A program made the position numbers and the translations under genes. This document shows, one piece after another, positions 51,329-62,699 of a DNA stretch of 64,000 nucleotides. Under the pieces are notes generated by a model, which was not told where the DNA came from, ran no database searches, and saw only the letters and a program-made list of their open reading frames with translations. Numbering within the stretch: position 1 is the stretch's first letter; every line of letters starts with the position of its first letter. Origin of the DNA: Xiphydria camelus (lineage: Eukaryota; Arthropoda; Insecta; Hymenoptera; Xiphydriidae); NCBI GenBank assembly GCA_963678675.1, contig OY783192.1, positions 20,698,674-20,762,673 of the forward strand. The letters run 5' to 3'.

Positions 51329-53998
51329 TATTGGCCTCACCCGCTACAGGCCTCCGACCCTGGTTCCCCTTTGGGGGGACCGCCCCACACGAAACTCCTC
51401 CCATTCGGTGGTTGAACCCCCTCCCGGCGCTCTGGCAGAGTACGCACTTGGGCCTCGCCTCACAGTCCCTGGTGGCATGTCCAGCCTCCCCGCACCCGAA
51501 GCAGGCCCCCGACCTGTCCACGCCACTGTTGCACTTCCGCCGGGCATGTCCGAACTCCCAGCATCGGTAACACTGGAGCGGCCTCTCCTCTAGCAGCTCA
51601 ACCCTGACCAGTTTCCACCCGATTCTCACGGTCTTGGCCGCGCTAACTCTGACCGCCGCCTCGAGGGGCATCCTTGCCCAGACCGAGCGCATACCTCTCT
51701 TCATTTCCCTGATCCGACCCACGCTTACCTCCTCTTGTCCACATTCCCCGACCGTTGCCAGTGCGGTGGCCACCTCATTCGCCGATGTGGAGGCGTCCAG
51801 GCCGAACAGGCGCACCTCCCCCGTCTTGGTCGGGGTTGAGACCTTTGCTCTGTCTTGTAGTACCTCCTGCATCTTTCCTGCCAGTATTTTGGCTTTCTCT
51901 CTAGCAGGTGCTAGAGGTTCCCCAGGGATCTTGAGCAGCATTGCCCCAGTGACCGTTTCAACCATTCTCGGGTCGCTTATCCCGAGCTCTTCAAGCGAGA
52001 TCTTCCCCTTCAGCTCTTTAAGGATGACATCCTTCTGTGGCCCCCCCTGGGCCACAGAGATTGTCACTGCCGCCGTCCTGGGTATCTTCCTTCTCCTTTC
52101 CGGGGGGGGAGCAGCCGTTACCTGTCCCTGTCCCCGCACAGGCCGCACGGCCTCCGTCGCCGTCGGCTCTCCCGCCTTACTTTTCTTTTTCCTTTTCTTC
52201 TTTCTTCCGCGGGGAGGTCCCACAACCTGCCAGGCGCCGTTTCCATTTTCTGGGGGAACCCGAGGTTCCTGGCGCCGCAGCGGGGGGAACTCCGCCTCCC
52301 GTCCCTTGAGCTGGAAAGGATTCTCGAGTATCCTGTCCTCCACCACACGCGGGCGCGACGGTCCCGCCACCATTACCGCCCCGACAGAAGGCCGGCTGGC
52401 CCCCGCAGCAGCCCCCCCCCCCGCTAGGGGGTCCATGCCGCTATTGGCTTTTTGCACCAACGCCCTCCGTTTCTCGGAGAGTTCCTCCATTTGCCTGCTG
52501 ATGGCATCTATGCTCTCCCTCTCCTCCGCCCCCTTCGGCGGTCGCGGAGGGAGAGAGGGCCGCAGGGAGTCGCCAACCCCACGGCCACGGTCACGCCCTC
52601 CAAGGGGGGGCCGACTCGCCTCCGGGAGCGGGGTAGGTAGGAGCAACCCCCCTCCCCCCTCCGGGGTTCCGAACCTGAAACGCGCCCGCACCCCGGGCGA
52701 GAAAACTGGGCCAGGGCTACTATCGCCCACTCGCCCCACCTTCCCGGTTGTTGTCCCGGCTTCTACCTTCTTATCGAAGAGGGGCAGGAAGGTTCCGCCC
52801 TCCCCCTCCGCTCCGGCCTCCGCCACTGTTGTCAATCTTCTCTGCTTGCTCGGCGGCAGCGTTATCTTCCTTGATGGCCCCCCGGTGCTTTGGGTGTTTC
52901 TACCCACTTCCTCCCGAAGGCGGCCTATCTCCTCATCCTTCTCCTTGGCCAACCGGGTCAGCTCCGCGATCCTCATTCTGAGATATCCCGGATCCCCCCC
53001 GCCGGCCGCCTTCCTCACGAGGAGTCTGGCCCCCTCCAGGAGCAGGTTCAGCCTGCTCCTCATTACTCCACTGAAGCGGCCACTGAGATTCGTGCTGCGG
53101 AAACGGCAGTCTTCAACCTCCTCGAGCCATACTTCCATCGTTTCGCCGATGGCTGTCGCCTCCATACGCTCAAGGCTCTCGAGCTCGGCATGGTCGAAGC
53201 CCCGCGCCTCTTTGCCCGCAAGCCCCAAGGCTTTACCCCCTCTGACGGATGTTCTCTCCGTCCCACGCTTGGGCCCCAGTACCTCTACCGGGCGCCCCTT
53301 TCCCTTGGCCGCCGCCTTGGCCCCTCTGGTCTTGACTACTCCCTCTGCAGCCGCGCCACCCTCGTCGGAATCCTCCTCCGTCGTTGAGGGGATTTTCCGG
53401 GCCGCGATTTTCCTCTTCAGGGTCCCCCGGGCAGGCTTAACCGGCTCATAGTCCGCGGAGTCAGAGGAGCACTCGTCCCTCCCATCGTGTATCAGATGGA
53501 GACCTCCCAGGTCGGGGGTGATCTCCATATGGACCGACCCCCCATCACTATCTCCAATTTCGGGATCCACCCGACCGCGGACAGGGATCACTGGCCCGTC
53601 CAGCAATACCTCACCACTCACCGTCCGCCCCTCAGCGGGTTCCACCCTTATTTCGGGAGGAGGAGTCCGGTTGGTCTCTCCTTCCTCCATCCCCCCCAGC
53701 GGCGAGCTACGAGCTCCCGCCTCGTTCCACGGGGCCAACACGGTCTCCTGGGAGGCCATGGACCGCGCTTCCGACCCCAGATGGGCGGGGACCGGATTCC
53801 CTCCTCGCAACGCGGCCCCCGTCCTGACCTTTCCTCCGTGTCCACCACAAGGCCCGCGTCCTCCTCAACGGTGACGCGACCATCCTCCGTATCCTGGGTT
53901 TTACTCCCAGCTTCCACCTCCTTCACCTTTTCCGCCCTCTCATCACCCACCACTTCTTCCTCCTTCACTTTACACCGTGTTTTGTTATTTGCTTCCAT
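51321..53998 (-). pseudogene. LINE ORF1: gag-like protein with CCHC knuckles, one frameshift
   Basis: ATG 53998 (M-E-A-N-N-K-T-R-C) starts the product. A frameshift near 53800-53830 moves it to the long frame that runs to TAA 51321. The N-terminal half is acidic, Gly/Pro-rich and low complexity. A segment near 53170-52880 looks coiled-coil. A conserved gag-like region (about 52020-51640) precedes three zinc-knuckle-like motifs, C-Y-R-C-W-E-F-G-H-A, C-F-G-C-G-E-A-G-H-A and C-V-L-C-Q, at about 51575-51440. It should bind the element RNA and escort it to the target. GC content is far above the flanks, and long antisense ORFs here are artefacts of that. Confidence 0.87.
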
Positions 53999-54372
53999 AC
54001 TATTCCCACGAGATCCTCGGAACTAAAGGTCCGCGCTGGCAGAGCCGGGTTACCAGCGTAAGGTCTTCATACGACTGGGTTCGACCTGGTGTCCAGAAGG
54101 TACCGTTTGTGACACCACACCCCTGGTCCCACGCAGCCGTTCGGCACGGTTACCCACACCTTTGGCTTGGGCCCCCCGTAAGGTCGGGAGGACACCAGTA
54201 GCACTTAACCCCGCCACAACGGGTGATCCCCAGCAGGGATCAGTCGGCTCTTAGTTAACCGGCCGCCGCAGCCCCCGACGTTAACTCCCGCCCAACCGGC
54301 ACCGTCGGGTACCACGACCTCCGGTCGTCAGCCCCCCCACCACGACAAGGTGGCCGACCACGGGGGAGACCT
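53999..54372 (-). other. 5' UTR / internal promoter region of the LINE
   Basis: GC-rich sequence from the CCTA array to the ORF1 ATG with no credible ORF. R1-type LINEs carry their promoter here. No specific element is visible to me. Confidence 0.55.
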
Positions 54373-54425
54373 ACCTACCTACCTACCTACCTACCTACCT
54401 ACCTAGCTGCCTGCCTGCCTACCTG
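54370..54425. repeat. (CCTA)n / (TAGG)n microsatellite, 5' side of the LINE
   Basis: About ten CCTA units grade into CCTG units. The same repeat is on the other side at 47553-47574. The unit is four bases, not the five-base TTAGG insect telomere repeat. Confidence 0.92.
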
Positions 54426-55018
54426 TTCTGTCGCACGAGGGACAGAATTTCAGAAAGTCGATTCAAACCTCTTAATAGTATCGATCATAAATAACTCACC
54501 GAATATGATTAATCGCGTCAACGGCGAAGTGCTTTGTGGGGATCGTGTAGGGATCCCACACGCTGGAGAAACGGAGGAAGGAAAGAACACATGATTCGAA
54601 GAAAGATTTTAAGCGGTAATGTTAATGTAGATTTAAAAGGGAAGATTAAATATGAAAGTACGTTACACGAATTTATGATGATACTTAGAAAAACGTTCTA
54701 TGATTGATTTATTTCTAAACGGTGCACACTACTCTCTATATTTCTTCCATAAATTTTGCATTGAATGCCACGTTATACGGGCCGCACAGTGTTCACATGG
54801 CAGATCGGACGGCGTATTGCATTTCTCAGTTTACAAAACAGTACTCTCTCATCACATGTGTATATTCTTTCTAGATTGAAAAGAAAGGCAGCGAAAAATT
54901 GACGGCAGTCGTGCATAAGTAGGCATTTTTTACTGAATTCGTCGGATCAATTATTTATAGTTTTGCGTCGCAGTATTTATATGGTGGTTCAGGCTGTATT
55001 GAAAAATATAGAAAAACT
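54426..55018. other. Right flank of the LINE, no gene seen
   Basis: Mixed sequence without a supported ORF, RNA gene or clear repeat. Confidence 0.5.
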
Positions 55019-55423
55019 TTGTTGACGGTTTCATTTTTAAATGTCAACACTTTATTTCGTTTGGACGCTCAACTGGTTCTGACCGTATGTATCCGGATAC
55101 AAGTCGATGTATGCAACAGTATGTTGCCAACAGCGACATCGTGTTGGCAACACTCAATGTGGATGTTGCAAACAGCGATGTTGATGTTGCCAACAGCCAT
55201 AAACGTGTTGCCAACATGTTGCCAACATTTTGTATCCCGGTATAAACGTACCTTTAGTACAGCGAGACTACACCGTTTCATTTTTCCTGCCCCCGTCCCA
55301 CACTTTATGGCTCCTCTACACGTTGGCCAATGCGTTCGCCAATGCGTTGGCCAGCGTGCTTGCTAACGCACTGGCAAGGACATTGGAAACTCCTCTCCAC
55401 GCCTTCCAATGCATTCGCCAATG
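55019..55423. repeat. TTGGCAACATG minisatellite block, right
   Basis: Units of GTTGCCAACA(TG/GC) at 55118-55232 end in TTTTGTATCCCGGTATA (55228-55244), the inverse of 46999-47018. They are followed by GCGAGACTACACCGTTTCATTTTTCC, which repeats 46907-46932 in direct orientation, and by CGTTGGCCAATGCGTTCGCC repeats. This may be the other end of an older element split by the LINE. Confidence 0.65.
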
Positions 55424-56039
55424 CAAAAATTGATACGTAAAATACTCTCCAAAAAAGATTTGAAATCAATTAAGATCGCCATGCTCAAGAGTTATATATA
55501 AAAAGTAAAAGGCATCATTTGAAAGGGAAATTATTGTAAATCAAGTGACTACAAAATTCGACTAAAAAATTTATTAAAAAATTTTAATAAAAAAGAACTT
55601 GCCGCGTTTTTTTCCTTCAAAATAAAAAATTCAGACAGATTTATACTCGATGTTTATGCACTTATGAGATTTTAAATAAATTCATACACTTATATGATAC
55701 CACCAGTATACCGAATGTCGCACGAGAAACCGATCAGGCGGGGGCCTTCTGAATTTCTCTGAATTTGACTTCGGCAGTGCAATTTATGAATCACTCTAGC
55801 ACCGTCCAAGCACTACCAATTATTCGGTATAGTGGACAAAATATGAAAACTTAAACGCGGCAAGTTCTTTTTTATTAAAATTTGTGTAGAAATTTTTTTA
55901 GTCGAATTTTGTAGTCACTTGATTTACAATAATTTCCCTTTCAAATGATGCCTTTTACTTTTTATATATAACTCTTGAACATGGCGATCTTAATTGATTT
56001 CAAATCTTTTTTGGAGAGTGTTTTACGTATCAATTTTTG
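55424..56039. mobile_element. Foldback MITE (family F), ~170-bp arms
   Basis: The left arm from CAAAAATTGATACGTAAAA pairs with the right arm ending at 56039. It includes AAGGCATCATTTGAAAGGGAAA and CAAGTGACTACAAAATTCGACTAAA. The middle (55620-55850) contains TTGACTTCGGCAGTGCAATTTATG, related to the arms of the MITE at 25628. Confidence 0.83.
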
Positions 56040-56814
56040 TTGGCACTGAATGAACATGCCGCCTTTTTTTACAGAGAATCTGTTTTTGTGGGGGTATATT
56101 ATACTCCCGCGACCGGCATGCTCAAGTGGCCGATACTCGCGTCGCCGAGACTGTTCCGTCGCACAATTATATTTTCTTTCATTTTAAAACGATTTATTTT
56201 GTTGTTTGGCAATATGTTTATATGCACTCGAAAGAGCTCTTTCTGCTCTACAGAACTGTTATAATTGTTATTTCGAATAATTAAATTTTTGAAGTGAAAC
56301 TTCTTTGCAGAGGGTACTAAAAGCGCGCTCTATATGCAACGAAAAAACCGTAACGAAACCCACACACTCCAGCGCTAGCATACGTGACTTACTCATACAG
56401 CAATTTCGACCCTGCGCCATTACACCGCTCTCGGCTCGGCCCCATCCCACCGCTCTCCACCCTTCCCCATAACACCGCTCACGACCGAGCGTTGACTAAA
56501 GCCATGTGTCGACTTTGCGCGGCAGCCTCGCGAGCCAGCCTCGCAAAATATGTATTCCCCGTCGCAAAGGGGACTTCTATGTCATTTCTTACCGATCACT
56601 ATTATCGCAACCTAAGTAACGCGTTAATCTAGATCTAATCTGTACATTGGTCGTAACGGCGAGGCGGGCGGTATGGCTTGGTGAATGTAGGTTGCGAATG
56701 CGTTCGCAGTCCCTCACATTTCCCTTAAAACAATCTCGCAGTGTATCTAATTGTAAACCACGGCTACATCACGGAATTACTGCATCTCTTTGAATCCAAT
56801 ATAATCACCAGTAA
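56040..56814. other. Sequence between MITEs, no gene recognised
   Basis: ORFs of 60-82 codons on both strands have no recognisable features. A repeated CACCGCTC motif lies at 56420-56480. Confidence 0.4.
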
Positions 56815-56965
56815 CCCAGATAGAAAAGTGCCTCCAGAATTGCGGTACAATGCCACGGTAGAAATATCAGGTTCTACCGACACGACGTGCTTCGACAAGG
56901 TCTGCATCAACTTTGGCGGTATATTGGCGGCACTGCACTAATCCTGTGGCACTTTTCTATCTGGG
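56815..56965. mobile_element. 151-bp MITE with CCCAGATAGAAAAGTGCC termini
   Basis: Perfect 18-base inverted ends (CCCAGATAGAAAAGTGCC and its complement) enclose about 115 bases. The target duplication is not clear (GTAA left, AATA right). Too small to code. Confidence 0.78.
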
Positions 56966-57376
56966 AATATTGTGAGTGCAGTGTTAAATCATTTCAACTA
57001 ACCCGATACGGTTTAAATCCACTTCTCCACGTTTTCGGTCACTAGTCGTGTCACGCAGTAGTGTCTTCCAGATTTACGACCCCGAAGAGATCTACTCTTC
57101 ATCGCAACTGTTATAGTTATTAACTTGAAACCGAAGAATAAATTAAGCAAACATAAATCTAGCGTTTAGAATCCTTTCTTTGGCGTATCCGTAAGATGAT
57201 ATGAGAAGCCAGACTAGAGGGCGCAGAGTTAGTTGTGAGTTGTTTGTATTTCGTTTGTCGCATTTTTAGTTTTCCGGATTTTACCGCGTCGAGTGGCCGG
57301 CCATACGGAGCTCGTGTAGTCTGCGTTCGGAGTAGCGACCTTTTTGAGTAACCACCGTGCATTACTGTGCATTATT

Positions 57377-57473
57377 GTGTGTGTGTGCGTGTGCGTGCGC
57401 GTGCGTGTGTGCGTGTGTGCGTGCGTGTACGTGCGTATGCGTGCGTGTGTGTGTGTGTATGCGTGTGTGTGTA
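57377..57473. repeat. (GT)n/(GTGC)n microsatellite
   Basis: An imperfect GT array with interspersed CG steps and GTGCGTGT units. The Cys/Val ORF through it is a by-product. Confidence 0.9.
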
Positions 57474-57484
57474 ATAAAATTATT

Positions 57485-57625
57485 ATGGCAAAAACAGGAA
57501 AACAACGGGCAAAAGAGTTTCGTGACAGGCAACGTGTAAAGAAAGCGATAACGAAAGCGATGACGAAGGCAATAGCTAAACTGGTACAGAACGAAGTCGA
57601 GAATGGAGAGAGGGATTTAAATTAA
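57485..57625 (+). CDS. Small basic ORF, possible first exon, unrecognised
   Basis: ATG 57485 just after the GT repeat encodes 46 residues, [16 protein letters not shown] then K-K-A-I-T-K-A repeats. The [10 protein letters not shown] basic pattern resembles the N-terminal basic motif seen in transposon proteins such as the Helitron ORF here. No continuation was found, so it may be a fragment or not a gene. Confidence 0.3.
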   Translation: MAKTGKQRAKEFRDRQRVKKAITKAMTKAIAKLVQNEVENGERDLN

Positions 57626-58450
57626 CACAATCAAATAGTGATGTATCTGATAAAAAAATTCACAGATTTCGCAATCCTTGCAACTATCGGGGACATTGAA
57701 AATGATACGAAAAATATATAAATGATATTGTTATTAACTATTGCTATTGTTATGTACATGTATTACAATGCACAAAAGATATATAATCATATATAATAGC
57801 ATATTGTATATTTACCGCGATATTGTAAAGTAATTTTTTTTTATTTTACGAATAGGTACAATGAACAGAAAATATATAAACTATTACAATATCCTACATT
57901 GGGGTGGCACATCAGATTATATTAGTTTATCATGTTTTAAGAATCATCACCAAAGATCAGCACGATACAAATTTTTCTAATGGTCGCTCACGAATTTTGA
58001 AAATTTCAAAAACAGTGAAAAATCGATTTTTTAAAAATTAATTTTATTTTCCTTTCTACTTCGTATACAACATACATCCCTAATACTAATCGGATATAAA
58101 ATTACTCTGTTTCGTAACCTTTATTTTCCATATAATCCTCAAACTCAATATCCTCGTCGCTATCGTAAATCATGTCATCATTTTCAGCTCCGAATTATCC
58201 TCCTCCTCCGGAGGAGGAGTGGGGAGGAAAGATGAAGGAGGGGCAAGAAAGAGGAAGGAGGTGAAGGAGGAAAGGGTGATAAAATAGGGCGGGGAGGAAG
58301 GGGAATGGGGAGGGCAGCGGCGGTGGCGCAATGACCGGTAGGTGGGGGACGGAGTTTTGAGTCGATCGTCGATCCGAGAAACTATTTTAGATACATAATA
58401 AAGAGATTTTTGTTACCAGTAGAGGTACCGTTTTCGAGTTTGCTAGTGTG
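57626..58450. other. AT-rich stretch followed by a purine-rich tract
   Basis: 57626-58190 is AT-rich with no ORF of note. At 58198-58320 is a GGAGGA/GGGAGG purine tract preceded by CCTCCTCCTCCGGAGGAGGAG, a perfect short palindrome. No gene is supported. Confidence 0.5.
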
Positions 58451-59470
58451 AAATCAGAAAAACGACTGAAGCTTCTTTGAATTTATCATTTCGAAGTTCA
58501 TTCGAAAAGTCAATTGGTGTAGTTTGTTTTGGGCCAGAGAGATGACGTACTCGTAATCAGTTTCGAAACCTCGCAACGAACATTCGCTTGAGATTTCTTC
58601 AATAAGTCTATCAGTTTCGGAATCAGCGTGAAAAAATACATAAGATAGGGTGGTGGAGAGATCGATTCTAGAGATTTCGATTTTTCGAATAAATCGCATT
58701 TTTCTGCAATGGTTCTCCATTACAGAAATGTTCAATTTTTCGAAAAATGAAAATCTTCGGAATTGGAATCTCGACCACCCTATCCGATGTATTGTTTTAC
58801 GCTGATTCCGAAAAGCACGGTTATTAGGTCGAAATCTCAAAGGAAATATAAAATAACGCTGATTTTCCGAAAATCATCGATATCTCGGTGTTCGCTTGAG
58901 ATTTCCTCAATAAGTATCAGTTTCGGAATCAGCGCAAAAAAATACATAAGATAGGGTGGTGGAGAGATCGATTCTAGAGATTTCGATTCTTCGCAAAAAT
59001 CGTATTTTTCTGTAATGGTCCCCCATTACAGAAATGTGCAACTTTTTCGAAGAATGAATATCTTCGGAATTGGAATCTCGATCACCCTATCCGATGTATT
59101 TTTTTACGCTGATTCCGAAAAGCACGGTTATTAGGTCGATATCTCAAAGGAAATATAAAATAACGCTGATTTTCGGAAAATCATCGATATCTCGGTGTTC
59201 GCTTGAGATTTCCTCAATAAACCTACCAGTTTCAGAATCAGCACGAAAAATACATAAGATAGGGTGGTGGAGAGATCAATTCTAGAGATTTCGATTCTTC
59301 GAAAAATCGCATTTTTCTGTAATGGGCCCCCATTACAGAAATTTGCAACTTTTTCGAAGAATGATAATCTTCGGAATTGGAATCTCGACCACCCTATCCG
59401 ATGTATTTTTTTACACTGATTCCGAAAAGCACGGTTATTAGGTCGAAATCTCAAACATTGGATATAAATA
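58451..59470. repeat. ~307-bp satellite, three units with an internal dyad
   Basis: TTCGCTTGAGATTTC(T/C)TCAATAA recurs at about 58583, 58891 and 59198 (period about 307). Each unit contains an imperfect palindrome: AATACATAAGATAGGGTGGT on one side and CACCCTATCCGATGTATT on the other, centred on TGTAATGG.(C)CCATTACAG. Antisense ORFs in the repeat are not genes. Confidence 0.88.
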
Positions 59471-60245
59471 TGTCTTACATTGCCCGTCCATTTTCTTCTA
59501 TATTTAAAAGGAAATAAATCACGGGTTCCGATGCACGACGACCTGTTTTAATATGAAATACAAAATTTTCCTTAATTTCCACACTATTCCAATATATTCA
59601 CAGAAAATGTGAGTATGTATGGGAAAGTCTATTAATTAAGCCTCACATGCCATACAATTCTTTAGCCAGATTTCAACCGCACTTCTGCCGGACAACTTTT
59701 TTTTATTCGGGTAGTTCTATAATAGTAACAAGTGATAGAGTCACAACTGGAATTAGAAGCGAGATTGTTCATTTTATACGAAGCTATAGAAATAATTATG
59801 CGTGATATTTAAAATTCCCTAAAATTGGAAAATAAGAAAATAACTCCTTCTCGACCTCTGCGAACGACTACGATTAGTCTCCACGTGGAAATTGATCAGC
59901 GAGCTATCGTTTGTGTGTTCAGTGGCCTGCACAGTCAATAGACTAAATACAGGCGATAATTTTGCATTCAGTTGATTTCGTGGGGGCCTACTTGTTTCGT
60001 CTCAGAGCTGAGCTACTCTCTTTGTGAGACAAGTCTGAGCGCATTGCCATCTCGCAGGCTACCGTGCAGGTAAAATTTTACATCTGCCCTGTAATTAAAA
60101 CATAGGGATTTTATTTATGAAACTGTTATCAGGCACTAAAAGTTGTTAGAACCGATCGTATCGCAGCCCCGGGTCGACAACCAATAATGTGTAATTTAGA
60201 GTATACTAGGGCATATCGCCTATGTCAAGCTTTCTCGAATGCACA
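59471..60245. other. No gene recognised
   Basis: AT-rich sequence with only short ORFs. No repeat or RNA signal that I can support. Confidence 0.45.
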
Positions 60246-60464
60246 CTGTACGGGATCCGGACTTGGATCTGCAAAATAGCAATCGTGCGAGTGCGAGAGA
60301 GAACATGTGGCGAGTGCATAAGAACCTCTCTGCCGCACAAACTCTAACTAGACAAATCTAGAGAAATGTGCGATAATGAGGTTCTTATGTACTCGCCACG
60401 TGTTCTCTCTCGCACTCGCACGATTGCTATGTTGCAGATTTAGGTCCGGACCCTGTATACCTAC
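60246..60464. mobile_element. 219-bp foldback repeat
   Basis: CTGTACGGGATCCGGAC...AGCAATCGTGCGAGTGCGAG pairs with the complementary sequence ending ...GTCCGGACCCTGTATA. The arms are about 88 bases and the spacer about 45. Likely a MITE or hairpin. The termini have no clear duplication. Confidence 0.72.
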
Positions 60465-61717
60465 CATTGCCATGAGTCTCAACAAAGTATCGTTTCCTTC
60501 CCGATCGTTGCTTCACGAAAAAGAAAGAAACGCGCACCTCGCAATGTTTTCTCCGACTCATCGACTGATATCTCCCGCAGTATATTCGTTGTGCGAAGCA
60601 AACACTACTCGAAATTCTCGTGAATCGAAGAAAAAGAGGTAGAGTCCTGCTAGGTGTTCATCGTTGAAAAAGTCCTCGGAACCGTCCTGAGAAAAGTTGC
60701 GGTGATGCTAATAGATGTGGGGCCGTTCCCCCTCTCGACTCCCAATACCGTTCTTTTTCCCATTCTCTGTCCTCTCACGCAGTTTCGACCTCTCCTTCGC
60801 CGCCTCGCTCCACGCTTCTCTTCCCGCAGTTTGCTCACCCAATCGCTCTGCGGGAAGATTTTCATTTCAGATCTGGCTCCGCGCTCTCTCTCCCGTCCTG
60901 CCGCGCGAGAAGGATATAAGGAGCGGCAGCGAGGCGGAAGAAGAAGATGAAGAAGTTGCTTGCCTCATTCGTTGATTTCAATCTGCTTGACGGCCTTGTT
61001 CTCCGCTCGCTCGCGAAAACTTAGACGACCACGACGACGGCGACTACATCGACGACCGACGGAGACATCTGTTATCGGGGCCCGGCATCGGCCGCGAGTA
61101 TTCGACGTCCTCCTTTTCGCGTCATTTTCGGACCCTCGCTTCCGCGTGAGTAGCGACCGCCTCTCGGGAACTATTCTGCCTTGCGCAATAAAAGAAGGGG
61201 GAGGAGGGGGCGTCGATTCACCAATACGTCACATTTCTTTGGCTCAACTCGTGTAGATACGTACACACACATCGACGTATTGTATAGAAATAAAAATATA
61301 ACTTTTCCTTTTGATTTGAAAATATCGTATGTGTGTTTGCTACGAATCATAATAAACATCAAAATTCTCTGCTGTCACAAATAGACTTATGATATTTCGT
61401 ATTTGCATAGTTAAGGGATACGATGTTTTTTAAACGGAAAGGCAAAATTACATCATCATTTCTAGGATACGGTGTGGACGGCGTAAAATCTCGATTCAGC
61501 GGTATATTTAACACTTCGCATTTTCAGATTTTACGATACTGATTTGACACGTAAATTTTCCTTCAATTTCACCCACGGAAATCACTCGGCGTAGAAAATA
61601 AAAAGTGACCTTGGTGGTCAGCTAAATCGCTAACAACATTGTCCTTTAATATACCTAATATCTAAATATACATAACTTTTTGTATGGAATAAATATTGCG
61701 CGCGAGGGAGATCGGTA
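60465..61717. other. Mixed region with a possible TATA promoter
   Basis: 60720-60910 is CT-rich. ATATAAGG at about 60914 has TATA-box form and is followed by GGCAGCGAGGCGGAAGAAG. Short ORFs downstream (60960-61256 and others) are not recognised. It could be the 5' end of a host gene running right, but no coding exon is identifiable. Confidence 0.35.
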
Positions 61718-61740
61718 CACTGAGAAAAAAAATTCTTTTC

Positions 61741-61980
61741 TCGGCGTAACAGAATATTTTTTACTAACTGAGATATCTATATTTGCCTCGAAAAAAGTTG
61801 TATTCAAGACAATTACTCGCGTCTTTCGCGGCAAGAAATAGGTCATGTAGTCAAAGAAATATGTCTTCGGCGTAACAGAATATTTCTTCCTAACTGAGAT
61901 ATCTATATTTGCCTCGAAAAAAGTTGTATTCAAGACAATTACTCGCGTCTTTCGCGGCAAGAAATAGGTCATCTAGTCAA
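61741..61980. repeat. Two tandem ~124-bp units
   Basis: CGGCGTAACAGAATATTT through GGTCATSTAGTCAAAGA occurs twice in direct orientation with very few differences. Confidence 0.9.
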
Positions 61981-62699
61981 AGACATAATAATTTAAAGTA
62001 AAGAAATATTTCTTCTAGATGAAAATATAATATTCTTTGGTCCAAGTAAAATTGCCTCTGATCAGATGAACGCCGTATTTTGAAGAGAGAGCTAGATATT
62101 TCACTGGAAGTAAAACGCAACTGATCCATGCATGTGCAGATTGTTAAAAGCGCCGCTTGCCAATGGTTTGTGACTGCTGTGCGAAGAAAACTAATATTTA
62201 CAAGAGACTAATGGTCCGGTCCTGGAAGCACTGTAGTACCAAGACAACCAGCGGCAAGGCTGGAGCGAGTTCGCGACACCTCACCCACTTCCAAAAAGCA
62301 GTTGATCTAAGCCCCAATTGATCCATAAAGCAACAACCATTACACTTTTCAACGTTGCTCTTATAAATACTAAAACCTAAATTTGCATCCGAGAATATTC
62401 GCCACATAGCGGGCAAACGGGATATTAGCACAACGATTTTATCTTTACCGACAGCGACCGATTTTACCCTCGGTGACGCGCGGTGTCCTAGTCCCTCTGA
62501 CTTGCAATTATTCTGGGTCCTTTATATCCATTTTTAGCTTAGATTTAATTTCTAGTAATTCCTTCAGTCAAGCCTCTTACACTCGCTGAAGGAATTTTAT
62601 AAGTATTGATCATAGAGTTCGAGTTTTCACGTTTTGATCTCACGCTTTGCCAGTAGCGATCAGTACCTAGGTAGTTAGGTTCGTGTTCACTTTCCCTCA

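Larger units (their letters stand above)
47571..54372 (-). mobile_element. R1-clade non-LTR retrotransposon (LINE) in a (TAGG)n array
   Basis: The minus strand carries a 5' UTR, ORF1 (gag-like, zinc knuckles), ORF2 (APE-type endonuclease plus RT, CCHC-like tail), a long 3' UTR and poly(A) of about 18 (T-run 47576-47593). Both ends abut CCTA repeats (47553-47574 and 54370-54411), so it sits within a (TAGG)n microsatellite as seen on its own strand. ORF1-ORF2 overlap, domain order and protein style fit the R1 clade, which includes target-specific elements. The copy is near full-length but has frameshifts and one stop. Confidence 0.9.

Noticed and set aside
51634..53451. 605-codon + strand ORF
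   Set aside because: Antisense to LINE ORF1 in very GC-rich DNA, with no recognisable domain; an artefact of codon bias on the coding strand.
54370..54425. Telomeric repeat
   Set aside because: The unit is CCTA (4 bases), not CCTAA; no array of TTAGG is present.
57344..57625. 93-codon Cys/Val-rich ORF
   Set aside because: Its first half is translation of a GT microsatellite; only the part after ATG 57485 is retained, at low confidence.
58451..59470. Regular repeats that could suggest a CRISPR array
   Set aside because: Units are ~307 bp, nearly identical throughout with no unique spacers, in a eukaryotic context.
60654..61256. Cluster of overlapping ORFs near a TATA-like site
   Set aside because: Low-complexity Arg/Ser/Leu products in several frames at once; insufficient for a gene call.
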